NCBI GenBank assembly: GCA_910589415.1
Contig: OU342631.1
Span: forward strand, 23,126,001 to 23,190,000
Direction: 5' to 3'
From: Malachius bipustulatus
Lineage: Eukaryota; Arthropoda; Insecta; Coleoptera; Melyridae
DNA: 64,000 nt
Position numbers and translations under genes: made by a program
In this document: positions 1-11,923 of the stretch, piece after piece
How positions within the stretch are numbered: position 1 is the first letter of the stretch
How the letters are laid out: every line of letters starts with the position of its first letter
The notes under the pieces: model-generated
What the model saw: the letters and a program-made list of their open reading frames with translations, nothing else
What the model was told of the DNA's origin: nothing
Databases searched by the model: none

Positions 1-1414
1 CGCACCAACCAATTCTCGTCAAACTCTCGCCTTCCTATAGTATTCATGCTGTATATCCCATTCCAGATATTTTTAAATTCAGAATTCGCCATGGAAAATT
101 TGAATTATGCGTTGGTGCCGGTTCGAATACTAAACTTTGAATTATCTTTGACAAGCTAAATTTTTTAAGTTTATTGATGTTTCTATCAAATTTGATTTTA
201 TATTTTAACTACGCTATAACGCGGCCAAAATAGCATAATATGGTTTCGAGTAGGTATATTGAACTCACTTTAAAAATAGGTTTTATTTGGAATTTTGGAA
301 TTCTCTCCTTCATTCTTTTGAATGTTTTTATAATGAATTATGTTCTTTTGTGTTTTTCCAAATCATCATCTTTGGCATTTAAGTACCTAGTTTTAGAATG
401 ATTGACAGAGGTAATTAAATGTGATGATGAACTTTTTAACTGAACTTTAAACTTTAATAATGGAAGGCCAATAATTAGATATACTTTTTACTATTAGTAA
501 ATAGCAACCAAGGGCACAATAATTATTATTAAGTTTATTGTTTTCATACTTCAAACTTATTTTATTTTTTGTAATTAGAAAAAATTATCCTACAATGGCA
601 TATTGTATAAATTATATACAATAATTGTAAGCTCTCCAGGGCTTACAATTTTAAGAAGAAATAACACAGCCAACTTGAATTTAAAAATATCTGGAATACG
701 GGATATAGGTACGATGCAAAAAAAACTCGCTTTGGATGTTTCAAAACATGTGTCGGTAAATGAAGGGCGAAACAAACTTCGCTCAATCCTAATAAATATT
801 CACCAATGACAAATTATGAAGAAAAAAAATGGTATGAAGAAGGTATAGTATTATGATTGGAACAAAAAAGCAATTATTGATGGTAATACTCAAAAATGCT
901 CAATGTTTAAAAAAAGAAAGTAATTTTGCTCTCGTATAGGTATAATAGAGGTACCTACTACCACCAAAAATATTAAATTGGATGATAATTTATAAGTATT
1001 TTTTATGATTTAACAGGAGTTTTTTTTTACACAAACTTGGTTCAGATTGAGCTGTCTTTAAATCTTGTAGACACAGTATGTGTATGTAGACACAGATTTC
1101 TGACGAGAAAATAAATTAAACGCCGAATTATACCTTAAAATTTATTAGGAAATGTTCAATAAAATAAGTACCTATACTTATTAAGGTTAAGTAATTAAAC
1201 ACCCTGTATGTTAAAAAATAAATCATTTGGAAAAGTGTATATAAAGGACATGCATCATGTAAAATCTGTGCACCATACGTGATACGAAAAATTTTCTTTA
1301 ATTTACTACATTGTAATCTAGAAATTTTTGTCCAGAATTTTATTTCTTCTGAAATAAATAATAAATAATGAATAAAATTCACAAACTGAGATTTTGATGA
1401 ATTTTCTTTTGCAG
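1..1414 (+). other. opa: Intron upstream of the first visible opa exon
   Basis: AT-rich non-coding sequence ending in a pyrimidine-rich tract and a CAG acceptor whose AG is at 1413-1414. The exons for the N-terminal part of opa must lie left of the window. Within it, a perfect 10 bp inverted repeat (AATTGTAAGC at 623-632, GCTTACAATT at 641-650) with an 8 nt loop is the only local structure I see. The open frames here are short and look random. Confidence 0.75.
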
Positions 1415-1752
1415 GTATATGCGCCAACCGACGGTTAAGCAAGAGATGCAGTGCCTCTGGACGGACCCCGAGCAGCCGGCGCCGAGGAAGATCTGTGGGA
1501 AGCACTTCACCAACATGCACGAAATCGTGACCCACCTGACGGTGGAGCACGTCGGGGGGCCGGAGTGCACCACGCACGCCTGCTTCTGGCAGAACTGCCC
1601 CCGCAACGGGCGCCCCTTCAAGGCTAAATACAAACTGGTCAACCATATTCGCGTACACACCGGTGAAAAACCTTTCCCTTGTCCCTTCCCCGCTTGTGGG
1701 AAAGTGTTTGCGAGGAGCGAGAACCTGAAAATTCACAAGAGGACGCATACCG
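1415..1752 (+). CDS. opa: odd-paired (Zic family) exon: zinc fingers 1-3
   Basis: This exon encodes 112 complete codons plus split codons at both ends (TAT at 1416, last full codon ACC ending 1751). Opa/Zic proteins are nuclear C2H2 transcription factors; in Drosophila opa is a pair-rule gene that shifts the segmentation network to later control. Finger 1 is the atypical Zic form (CLW...CGKHF...HLTVEH), finger 2 is HACFWQNC...HIRVH, and finger 3 is [10 protein letters not shown]...HKRTH. Fingers 1 and 2 both show the Cys-x-Trp pattern of the tandem CWCH2 motif that marks Zic/Gli proteins. The exon starts after CAG at 1412-1414 in phase 2 and ends ACC G before gtaagt at 1753. The donor sits inside the TGEKP linker, so finger 4 must be spliced from the next exon. 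Reading into the intron gives a false 125-residue frame. The start methionine is not in the window. Confidence 0.96.
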
Positions 1753-1796
1753 GTAAGTTGTTTTTATATAAACTACGCACCATTATCATAAAATAA

Positions 1797-2516
1797 TCAA
1801 AATTGGTACCTATAGAAATGTGCTGTGTTATATTATGTATAAAAGTGAATCGACTCAACAATTCAATAATAAGTCTTTAAATATTGAGTTGAGAAGAAAA
1901 TCCATATGTTTATTTTATGTTATTTTTTTTATTTTTTATTTTATTCATTTCTTTTTTTTTTTTTTTTTATTTATTCATTTCTATTGACGTAACATTTTTT
2001 ATTCAGGGTGTTTCTTGGCTCAGTAATGACTAATGACGACATCGTCTATTTTATAAATGATGTAGAACAACCTGTTATGACCGATTTTCTAGGCTCGACC
2101 CTCCCCCCCTCTCCCCCGTGTAGACCTTTGCAAAATTCCCATACCAATAATAGGTAGGTATATAATTAAAAAAAAAAAAAACTGCTAAAACGTTCTGCAA
2201 AAACCTCAATTTGATTAGGTATTCGGGACACAAAAATTATTGGGAATGATCAGTGTAGGAGAGGATGAAGATGCAGGGGAAAGCTAACAAATAGGAGGAT
2301 TCGTTTCAAAAAGTGACGACCTGGCACATAAAATATTCGTAAAAAGACACTTAATTCGGCATTGCTGATGTCATAATTCATCATTACTTAGTTTCCTGAA
2401 ATCACTCACTTAAGTATACCTGAACGGGTGGAGCTAGCGAAAACTCGTTGCTGCGTATCCTGTCTCATTCCCATTTTTATACGTCCCAAGCATGAAACTA
2501 GTAACTGGACAGACAA
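1797..2516. other. Intronic, no gene seen
   Basis: AT-rich sequence with long T tracts around 1920-1970 and a short lone CAGGGTGTTTC-type transposon end near 2005. The pyrimidine run at 2100-2118 is low-complexity. Nothing coding is supported. Confidence 0.6.
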
Positions 2517-2750
2517 AATGAAACGTCATGTATAAAATCGTATTTTAAGCGTAAAAGAGAGAATAACTTTTTTCAAGATCATGCCTCGTTTAGGAAATAT
2601 TTCCAAAAATGTTGTTCAGTTACTGAATAAAACATTTTAATTTTGGCTTTAGTTTTAAATTTTTTGAAATATTTTCTAAACGAGGCCTGATCTTGAAAAT
2701 AGTCATTTCTTTTATGTTAAAAATACGATTTTATACATGGCGTTTGATAA
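2517..2750. repeat. Palindromic element, family P1 (ATGTATAAAATCG)
   Basis: The left arm (about 2517-2613) reads ATGTATAAAATCG, TTTTAAGC, AAGATCATGCCTCG. The right arm (about 2660-2750) is its reverse complement and reads CGAGGCCTGATCTT then CGATTTTATACAT. The same ~110 bp monomer recurs five times at 5739-6425, so this is a dispersed foldback or MITE-like family. No ORF. Confidence 0.85.
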
Positions 2751-2952
2751 TTGTACGTAATCCTACTGATGTTAGTTTTTCCTGACGAACTTTCCTAGAT
2801 TTTTCAAGCCTAGATCACGACTCTTGATCTTGAAAGACTTATTTGAAGACAGATTCAATTAACAAATGGACGACCTATATTGAGCTTGTTTTTCTTCCCA
2901 AAGGATGGTTTTTTTTATAATATAAGTACTTATCTAAATAGTCTTGAAAATA

Positions 2953-3816
2953 CAGGGTGTAACTAAATAAGTGTAAAATATTTAAGGGGGTGATTCCTCA
3001 TCGAAAAAAATATAGGGTCTTTCATATAAAGAAACTTCATTTGAGCATCCCTTGTTAAGATACAGCCCCTTAAAGGGGGTACGTAAAATTTGTTTAACAA
3101 TTTTTTTCACAAGCACTAAAAAAGTTACAATATTGAAATTAACCTGACATTTTCTACTACCAAAAAGACACTTAGTCAGTAATTTATTTGGTTTACCCCA
3201 TGGTTGTAAGGGATGGAAAACGCAACCCCTAAAATTTATTTCCGATGCAATTTTTTGTCTTATTATTTGTTTACCATTTAAAAATTCATTTCCGATAGCC
3301 TGTTTCATTCTAAACAAAAATGTCTCTTGAATTTTTTGCACAAAATAAACCCAGTTCGCATTTATGACGATGTATCTCTGTAGTTGTTCCTAAAATAATT
3401 TTTTGCTGCGAACTGGTTTATTTTGTGCAAAAAATTCAAGAGACATTTTTTGTTTAGAATGAAACAGGCTATTGGAAATGAATTTTTAAATGGTAAACAG
3501 ATAATAAGACAAAAAATTGCATCGGAAATAAGTTTAGGGGGTTGCGCTTTCCACCCCTTACAACCATGGGGTAAACCAAATAAATTACTGGCTAAGTGTG
3601 TCTTTTTGGTAGTAGGAAATGTCAGATTAGTTTCAATATTGTAACTTTTCTAGTGCTTGTGAAAAAAATTGTAAAACAAATTTTATGTACCCCCTTTAAG
3701 GGGCTGTATCTTAACAAGGGATGGTCCAATGAAGTTTCTTTATATGAAAGATCCTATCTGCTTTTCGATGAGGAATCACCCCCTTAAATGTTTTACACTT
3801 ATTTAGTTACTCCCTG
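2953..3816. mobile_element. 864 bp palindromic element flanked by TA
   Basis: The ends are CAGGGTGTAACTAAATAAGTG and, at the other side, its near reverse complement ending CTCCCTG; both are bordered by TA. Arms of about 400 bp (2953-3352 and 3412-3816) surround a ~60 bp loop. The same peptide-like frame appears in both arms in opposite directions (for example MKQAIGNEFLNGKQIIRQ), as expected from a palindrome, so I do not call it a gene. The structure fits a non-autonomous DNA element, possibly with a mariner-type TA target. Confidence 0.88.
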
Positions 3817-4363
3817 TATAATAATATGTAGCCGAACCACAAGTAAAACAAAGATAGCGCGAGTGGATGATGTCATAATACCGACAGAGATAGATGAGCG
3901 GGGACCGTAACGTTATCCCCACAACTATGCATAAAAATAAATTCAAATTACCTATTTCTTGTTTGACTTTTCCAATTGCCTTTAAATGCCGTTATTTTTT
4001 ATTACATCTATATCCTTGTCAAGTAAAGTCTCCCTTGCTCATATTATTGATTGAATTTCTATATTCGCCGCGTTTCTACTGTATAAATGCTGCTAATTTC
4101 CACAATATCCTTGGCCCAATGATCTTATAGTTTGATTAACAACTCAGGCACTAGGTATTATTATTATTATACCCTTTTATGTAAAATCATATGAGCATAA
4201 AGGAAGAAAACTGATATTAATTTGAGCAGACCCAGATTTTTATCACTCTTTTTGCAATATACCTTTATATAGCGCATTTTATAATCTTTATTCTTCGTTT
4301 ACAAACCAATCAAGATAAAATCTTGTTTTCCAGCTTAGTATCGGACACACACTTAAACACAAT
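3817..4363. other. Intronic, no gene seen
   Basis: AT-rich sequence of mixed composition with no repeat structure that I can recognise and no supported coding frame. Confidence 0.55.
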
Positions 4364-5074
4364 ATACACTGTGTCTCTTGGATTTCTGGACATAGGGAAT
4401 TCCCATGTTAAAATAAACTATTGGAAATATTGGCTCCCCTAATTATTTTACAGTAAAATGTCAAATGTAAAACTTCTTAAGGAAAAAAAGCTGATTCTTA
4501 TGCTACAATTGCATTTTCATTTGGTTCATCCGTTTTCGAGAAAATCAGGAAAAACTTAACGGTTTTTCGTAGTTTTCCAAGGTTGCTTTGCTTTTGACAG
4601 GTAATGCTAAAAATTATTAATTATTGTCAATAACTGATTGTTTAAAAGTAAGTAATTTATTATTAAAACTTTAAGTGGCAAAGTATTACTTTTTAAAGGA
4701 AAACTTGTTTATAAAAATGAATTATTGAAGAAAAACCATTGCACCAAAACACCATTGAAGAAAAAGTAAAATTTATTGACATTACTCTGGCAATTGCACT
4801 TAGAAATATTAGAGATTTATTATTATCTTATTAGCATTATCTGTCAAAAGCAAAGCAACCTTGGAAAACTACGAAAAACCGTTAAGTTTTTCCTGATTTT
4901 CTTGAAAACGGATGAACCAAATGAAAATCCAATTATAGCATAAGAAGCAGCTTTTTTTCCTTAAGAAGTTTTGCATTTGACATTTTACTGTAAAATAATT
5001 ATGGGAGCCAATATTTACAACAGTTTATTTTAACATGGGAATTCCCTATGTCCAGAAATTCAAGAGACACAGTG
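4364..5074. mobile_element. 711 bp palindromic element, CACTGTGTCTC ends
   Basis: The left end CACTGTGTCTCTTGG and right end AGAGACACAGTG are flanked by TATA. Arms 4364-4612 and 4832-5074 match closely, including the blocks GGGAATTCCC, TTTACAGTAAAATGTCAAA and GGTTGCTTTGCTTTTGACA. The ~220 bp centre is AT-rich. A diverged relative of one arm lies at 61455-61640. No ORF. Confidence 0.87.
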
Positions 5075-5738
5075 TATAGAGATATCAGGTAGATATACCA
5101 CACATATTAGGTATATATAAATGGTGTCCTAGACATAGTAAAATGTAGCGAATACCCACTTCTACGGTCAGCCGTGATGGTGCTGGTGCTGGTGGTATGC
5201 GTGATGAAAAAAGAATAAGGTTTTAAATGCTTATACGGAAACGAAACGTTTTCTAAAAGTTCCTAGAATGAAATAGGTATAACAATGGGATTATTCTTGG
5301 AAAGAATCCAAGCTGCTCACTCAACCTATTGTCAATTTTGTTTACCGATGGTTATACACGCCTCTTCTGACCAGGTTAAAAGCCAATCTGTGGAGTTTGT
5401 AATATATTACTGTTATTGAGCGTTCAGAGATTTCTCTCTTAATGGCTGAAATCATTTAAACTTATTACAGTTTTGTCCTTCGGACCCTGGAGATGGTGAC
5501 TTATTGCCAAGGGAACGTGAGCGAAGGGAATTATGTGCAGGTCAAAGTAATTTACTCTGAAGGCGTTAATTATAGTGACGTGGGAACTGCCTATAAGTAT
5601 TTTACCACAGAAAAATGATTCCACTAGAAGCAAGTTAAATTATTTATGAAAACGCTTTTTTGAAAAAAATCAATTTTTGTTTATTCCAAGCAACCACATA
5701 AAGTTATTATTGTTCCTTAAAGAAATATTATAAGCAAG
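5075..5738. other. Intronic; small GGTGCT microsatellite
   Basis: Mostly unique sequence. A GGTGCT-type microsatellite (GATGGTGCTGGTGCTGGTGG) lies at 5175-5195; the same hexamer recurs near 35243 and 37157. No gene is supported. Confidence 0.55.
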
Positions 5739-6425
5739 GACAGCCAAAATCGAACGTCATTATAAAGTCGTATTCTAAGCAGAAGAGGGAGAAAAACTTA
5801 TTTCAAGATCGGGCATCGTTTATGAAATATTTCCAAAAATGTAAAACTAATAAGGCTCCTAAAAAATATTGTTGAGTACAGTCAAAATTAAAACGCCATG
5901 TATAAAATCGTATTTTAAGCATAAAAGAGAGAATAACTATTATCAAGATCAGGCCTCGTTTAGGAAATATTTCAAAAAATGTCAAACTAAGGCTGCAGTG
6001 AAAAAATATTCTTTTTAGTAACTGGTCAGTCAAAATCAAACGCCATGTATAAAATCGTATTGTAAGCATAAAAGAGAGAATAACTCTTTTCAAGATCAGG
6101 CCTCGTTTGGGAAATATTCCCAAAATTGTTCTTCAGTTACTATATGAATAAAATCAACATTTAGTTTTACATTTTTGGAAATATTTCCTAAGCGAGTCCT
6201 CATCTTGAAAAAAGTTACCCTTCCTTTTATACTTAAAATACGATTGTATACATAGCGTTCAATTTTGACTGTCCAGTTACCAAAAAAAAATTTTTTTCAC
6301 TGCAGCCTTAAGTTTTACATTTTTGAAAATATTTCCCAAACGATGCCTGATCTTGAAAAAATATATTCTTTGTTTTATTCTTAAATGCGATTTTATACAT
6401 GACCAGTCCAGTCATTTTGGCTGTC
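5739..6425. repeat. Cluster of five P1-family repeats, three direct then two inverted
   Basis: Three forward monomers start near 5739, 5880 and 6022. Each carries an ATGTATAAAATCG-type block (diverged in the first) and CAAGATC-GGC-TCGTTT. Two reverse monomers follow at about 6160-6275 and 6300-6425 (TCTTGAAAA... CGATTTTATACAT). Linkers contain GGCTGCAGTG or its complement CACTGCAGCC, so the cluster itself is a large imperfect palindrome. It probably grew by nested insertion or foldback duplication of the element seen at 2517-2750. The 106-residue minus-strand frame across it is a by-product of repeated units. Confidence 0.85.
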
Positions 6426-7966
6426 CAATTATACCAAACACCTGTAGTTCGAAAAATTTTAAATTTTGGTTCTGACAATATTTGTTTCGAGTATTATAGG
6501 CACCTAATAGTCACATCGATTTTTTCACATTTTATTCCTCATGCAATCTCCTAATAACAACAGAGAGAAACTAAAATTATTAAATTATTACTCTTGATGA
6601 GCATAATGATCATCCCCCAACAATTCAACGTTAAAATAAAACACCAGCTGACACTGCTCATCGAACATCACAATCTAAAAAAAAATTATTCACGATCCTA
6701 TTGAGACCAATCATCCACCCGTTGAACTCCTGACCCGACAGCTGAAAGCGTCCTCCTCGGCGATTACACGACTCGGGTGATTGCGTACAATAGTCCCGGG
6801 TCCAGGAGAGTCGGAAGGCGATTAGAGGCGACGGTGAATGGTAACTTGGAGGGCCATCGAGGCCAATCCAGGCTCCTCTTCACCATTGTCGAGGGTGTGC
6901 ACATACGAAGGGGCACAATGACGCCCCAACTGTACACTGTATGTCAAAATAGTCATTAGAAGGCATTGTCAGACGGGCCAGGTCATTGTCATTTAGATCA
7001 GAGAGGGATGTCGTTTATTTGTATGCATATCACCTAAATAACAAGTAGCACGGGAGTTTTTTATTGTCTTATAGATATTTATGTATGGGCTGACCCGGTA
7101 GTCTTATTAAAGTAAAGAGTGAGGAAGAAAAAATAGACTGGCGCGGTAGGTCATGGACTAGTGAGGCAGAAGATTTCTACAAATCAATAATTATAATTTA
7201 TTTGAGGGTAGCTTTTATTAAATTTTTTGAAAACATTGATTAAAATGACCTTTTGATCATTAATGAGAAAGGAAATTTTCCCGCAATAAAATAAATCGCT
7301 ACCTCAAGATGTTGTGGTACAACAATTCCATGCACCAACTTGAATATACCTACTAAACAAGAATAACGTCATTATTCGGAATTTGCAGATGAAATCTTGA
7401 GAAACCATAATTCCCAGAAACCAGAAAATACAACGGAAGTAGTGAAAGAGACATAGCGTGTCTAATATATGTGGCATCTCTTGATGAGTTTGTGTCCATC
7501 AACCAAAAAGAAACATGCCAACCACTGACAGAAGCTTAAGAATCATGACGCTTGAAACTTGAAATATTTAAATTCTTCAAACATTTCTTAGACCATTTCA
7601 TTGAAATGGGAGTGGACGAACGAGCGTTAGTCTATTTGCATATTCTCATGGGTATAAAGAATTTTACAATCAAAAACGATACAGAACTCCTGGCCCCTCC
7701 AACACCCTGTAGAATTCATTAAAGCAAACTTTTTTTAAATACATTTTCTTAATTAATTAAATAAAATAAAGCCTTTAATGGTTCTCAAAAATGAGAGTCC
7801 AACCTGTGCTTAACTCGGGCAACTAAACTAATTTCAAGCAAGTAAACAATAAAACAAAATAACAATAATTGCATTATTATAAGGTTATACTTAGGAAATA
7901 ATACTATACGACAACTTAACAGGAAATAAACTAGAATAACTCTTTTAAACTTAAAAATCACCCTGT
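6426..7966. other. Intronic unique sequence with a GC-richer block at 6720-6970
   Basis: The block at 6720-6970 is clearly GC-richer than its surroundings and contains GCGATTACACG and GCGATTAGAGG, which resemble homeodomain-type ATTA sites. It shows no repeat structure. An intronic enhancer of opa is possible but this is inference. The short frame inside it is not recognisable. The remainder is AT-rich with no supported gene. Confidence 0.4.
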
Positions 7967-9923
7967 ATATTGTTACGGGACGGATCTCATACGTATTAAA
8001 ATCAATATTAAAGTCTTATGACATTCTTTATTCTCCAACACAAATAACACAATTATAGCGCAGTAACCTCTAAATCTAAATAAATAAATCTCTTATTTCC
8101 AATCTTTCACACTTGTCACTTTACTCTGACTTCACACTTCACAATTTACTTTTACATACACAACTGACTCCACTAGAGTGAAGACAGTAAGACAGCTCTT
8201 CTTATATCCATTGGCCGTAAGTCAAGAAATGTCAGATAGTTCACGGACAGTTCTACGCATACAATCTCGAACATGCGTATAATGCGGAACCATTCTGGCA
8301 TTTAGTAGACTCTCTTGCACTGGCCTGGAGAGGGGTGTCACTCTTGTTATATCACTGAAACTATCACGAAGGTGACATTTCCTTGTCTGGCTGAAACAAA
8401 TACGTATATATACTTATTATTGTTTGCGAGGGTGTCTCGTTATAATATGTATATGATTAGAAAACTCTTCGCTTTAATATTAATTATTTGTTTATCTATT
8501 GGATAACAATCCGTTATAAGTATAATAAGTAGCAATTAGTCTAAAGTCAAAAGACTTGTTTTGTTTTCGCTGAAATTTTTTGTAAAAAAAAGAGATATAT
8601 GGAATGAAAGGCCCTTTTTTCTGTATATCGCTATAATTATGGAGATTGTTGCTAACTTGTTATGCCTGGTCGTTTTAGGAGATTTTGCGGAAAATAAATC
8701 CCTGTTTCTACTCTTTTAGTGATACCACCTTGATATAGGTACATTATATACATATATATGTAGTTAAGAATTTATTAATAGCCTTTTACAGTGCTGACGC
8801 TGCTGTTGGGCGTTCCTGATAACTCATATTTTAGGCGGTAAAGTGAGCGTAGACAGAGGCTGGATCTAGATTATTAACTTAGGATTAGGTTAGACCTCAG
8901 TAGCAGCCCCATTATAGATCGCCTTGAGGCTTTCCCGTAAAGCACACACACTTCACCTTATATACCTTTCCTAAACATAGGTAGGTAGTTTTAATAATCA
9001 TAATTAACGTGTCGAGCTCCGTGTTGAAATCGATTTTAGATTAATAAATGTTAAATCTTCATCTAATCGTCCGGGTTTATTTTCTATTTTTATGAGTGAT
9101 GAAAATCTCAAAATATATTCTTCTATTCTAAAAATGTTTCTGTGGATAGAGAAAAATTAATTCTTGGGACCACTTCCCGAGTTATGGCGTCATATATAGG
9201 TACAGACTGGATAATAAGTGTCATATAAGGTTTTAACATGCAAATTCAGTTTTGTGGAAATAATATCTCAAAAAAATGTAAAAAAAAAATAATTTGACAA
9301 TGACGATTTCTGTTTAACGAGCCAATTTTCAGTTGAAAGGCTTCACTATAATAATGAAGAAATATCCAAAAGAAAATTGAATTAATTTTCAAATTTTCAC
9401 TCATTTGCCCGTGAATTGTTGGATTATGTAATAATAATGACAAGTACATTTATTTAAATCAAACCAGACAAATTTAATTTAAATTACTTTCAAGGTTTTG
9501 TTGACAACTATACCTACTTACCTATTAATAAAATTTTTCGATATTTCGTGCAGAAGAGACCCTTTACCTACACAGAAAACAAAAAGAATGCTCATGACAA
9601 GTCACGCTTGATTAAATAAACATGAAAATATGGCAAAATTTTTTATCTAGGTAATCACAGGCCTGGACTCCAAAAATGGTCAAATTTTTTTGTTATTTAT
9701 ACCTATAATTTCGCTTATTTATACCTATTCGAAAAAAAAATTTCTGTCACCTTCGGTTTCTTTAGGTGTTACAGGCCCAAGTTGATATAGGTAATAAAAT
9801 TATATTATATGGAACACTCTTCAATTTCTTCAATTTTCTCTTCAATTCAATTCAAAACATCAAATTCAAAAAACTCTTCAATTTTCAATTATGTATATTA
9901 AAGTCGACCCTGCATGAAAAATT
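7967..9923. other. Intronic; possible retroelement remnant at 7974-8400
   Basis: A CACCCTGTATA transposon end at 7964-7974 abuts TGTTACGGGACGG, which resembles the start of an insect LTR. The following ~400 bp is moderately GC-richer and non-coding, but I cannot find a matching second LTR or a target duplication. 8400-9923 is AT-rich with no supported gene. Confidence 0.35.
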
Positions 9924-10917
9924 AACCCAAGTCAAGTTCGGCCAGCCACACTTTCGGCTTAGTAAGAAGGAGCTTTGTTTTGTCCAGCAAAAATTTTTTT
10001 TTCGTTATTGACGGCTTGAATGGAAAATTTTTGTTTTTTGTTGATAATAATAAAATATTAATATAACATTTCGGACCTTTTTCGGCAAATTTTCAGTATA
10101 AAAGTTTGTTTTTTCAGTTTATAAAGTCCGTGGTCGAAAGCGTGGCTGGGCATTATTTATAGGTACCTTTTTGGATTTTTTCAGAAAAATTACAGCAAAA
10201 ATTACATTTTTCAATTTATAAAGTCGTGGCCGAAAGCGAGGTTGGCCATTATTTTAAAATTTCGGGCTTTTTTCGGCAAGATTTCTGCCAGTATTTTTTT
10301 TTCAGTTTCTTAAGTCCGTGGCCGAAAGCGCGACTGGCCAATATTACGAATTTTCTTGACTTTTTTAAGCAAAATTACAACAAAAATTATTTTTTTAGTT
10401 TCTTAAGTCGTTACCGAAAGCGTGGCTGGCCGTTATTGTAAAATGTAGTACTTTTTTCAGCAAATTTCAACTTGAATGATTTTTTTTTAGATTATTAAGT
10501 CCGTGGCTGGTCATCATGATGAATTTTTTGAGGCAAATTCAGCAAAAAGGATTTTTTTCAGTTTGTTAAGTGCGTGGTTGGAAGCGTGGCCAGCATTATT
10601 ATAAAATTTCGGACTTTTCCAGTAAAATTTCAGCAAAAATGATTTTTTCAAATTTCTCAAGTTCATAGCTGGAAAGCGTAGAATATTTATTAAAGAATAT
10701 TCCAGCAAAAATTATTTTTCGAAAGCGGAAGAAAGCGTTGCTGGCTGTGGCGTTTCAATTACGTTTTTATTTTTTCAGTTTACGATAATTTTATAGCAAA
10801 TCAAATATTTTCGATTAAAACCGTAAATAACGAAAAAAAAGAGCTGAATAACATTCGCAGTCCCTCTCCCTGGTGGAAAGTGTGGTTGGCCAAAGCGTGG
10901 CTAGCTTGACTTGTGTG
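9924..10917. mobile_element. Element with internal ~95 bp tandem repeats (copy 1)
   Basis: The ends are inverted: the left reads ACCCAAGTCAAG then GGCCAGCCACACTTTC, and the right reads GGTTGGCC...GCTTGACTTGTGT. Inside are seven to eight diverged units of about 88-97 bp, each with GTGGCCGAAAGCGTGGCTGG followed by ATTAT, TTTCGGACTTTTT and CAGCAAAAATTA. Unit starts are near 10130, 10225, 10315, 10407, 10500, 10568 and 10662. A second, shorter copy with the same ends is at 42513-43279. Neither encodes a protein. Inverted ends around a minisatellite suggest a non-autonomous DNA transposon. Confidence 0.82.
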
Positions 10918-11050
10918 AAAAAATAAATTAATTTAAATTTTTGGTATCAAGCGCGACCTAACTCCCCTACCCCCTGAAATAGTTTTCAAAAGTTCTGTAG
11001 GTAATTATTGAGTGTTCAAAAAATCTTATTGGAAAACTTGTGACATTATA

Positions 11051-11923
11051 CAGGGTTATTCACGGTATACGCCACGGAAGTTTATGGCCGTGTCTCTGGA
11101 TTTTTGGATTTTTTTATTTTTGGAGTGGATAGAGACCCGGCAGAGGTACGTTTTAAAATTATATTCATAATGTACAGGATGTCCCAAAAGCATGAAACAT
11201 ATCAAAGCTATGTTTTTTTAAATGGAATGCTCCTATGTTATTGCATTTTTAGATTGCCTGGGAAGAAAAAAGAAGATTGGCTTTTACAGTTGGTGTTTAA
11301 ATTCAGAAGTTTGTGAGTTATAAACAAGTGAAAATCGTCATTTTTCAAGTTCAAGGCCCTGTACAAGGAAAACGGCTTAAGATAGAGAAAAACGGCTTAC
11401 GTGTCCCTATTTTAACTTTTCACGTACTATCCAATGATGTAGATGAAATGTTTATACAGGGTGATAAAAAATTTGAAAAATTCTGAGATTTCTCCACATT
11501 TAAAAAAATCAAAGAAAGTACAAATGTTTCTATACCATAGGATAGTCCATAAAAAGTTAAAATAGGGACATGTAAGCCGTTTTTCTCTATCTTGAACCGT
11601 TTTCGTTGTACAGGGGCTTGAACTTGAAAAATGACGATTTTCACTTGTTTATAACTCAAAAACTTCTGAATTTAAACACCAAAACTGTAAAAGCCAATCT
11701 TCTTTTTTCTTCCCAGGCAATCTAAAAATGCAATAACATAGGAGCATTCCATTTAAAAAAACATAGCTTTGATATGTTTCATGCTTTTGGGACATCCTGT
11801 ACATTATGAATATAATTTTAAAACGTACCTCTGCCGGGTCTCTATCCACTCCAAAAATAAAAGGATCCTAAAATCCAGAGACACGGCCATAATCTTCCGT
11901 GGCGTATACCGTCAATAACCCTG
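11051..11923. mobile_element. 873 bp palindromic element with CAGGGTTATT ends
   Basis: The left end CAGGGTTATTCACGGTATAC and right end GTATACCGTCAATAACCCTG are bordered by TA. Arms of about 400 bp run to a centre near 11450-11520 that contains TTTATACAGGGTGATAAAAA. The core (GTTATAAACAAGTGAAAATCG, ACGGCTTA, GTCCCTAT) is shared with the element at 56250-57100. The same peptide appears in both arms on opposite strands, so the frames are not genes. Confidence 0.9.

Noticed and set aside
1128..1748. 206-codon minus-strand open frame
   Set aside because: It is the shadow of the opa zinc-finger exon on the other strand; the + strand encodes canonical Zic fingers with proper splice sites.
2982..3787. 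Three similar frames (119, 73 and 63 residues) that look like a gene family
   Set aside because: They lie in the two arms of one palindromic element and are the same sequence read from opposite strands.
11104..11849. Two near-identical ~68-residue frames on opposite strands
   Set aside because: Same explanation: arms of the 11051-11923 palindrome.
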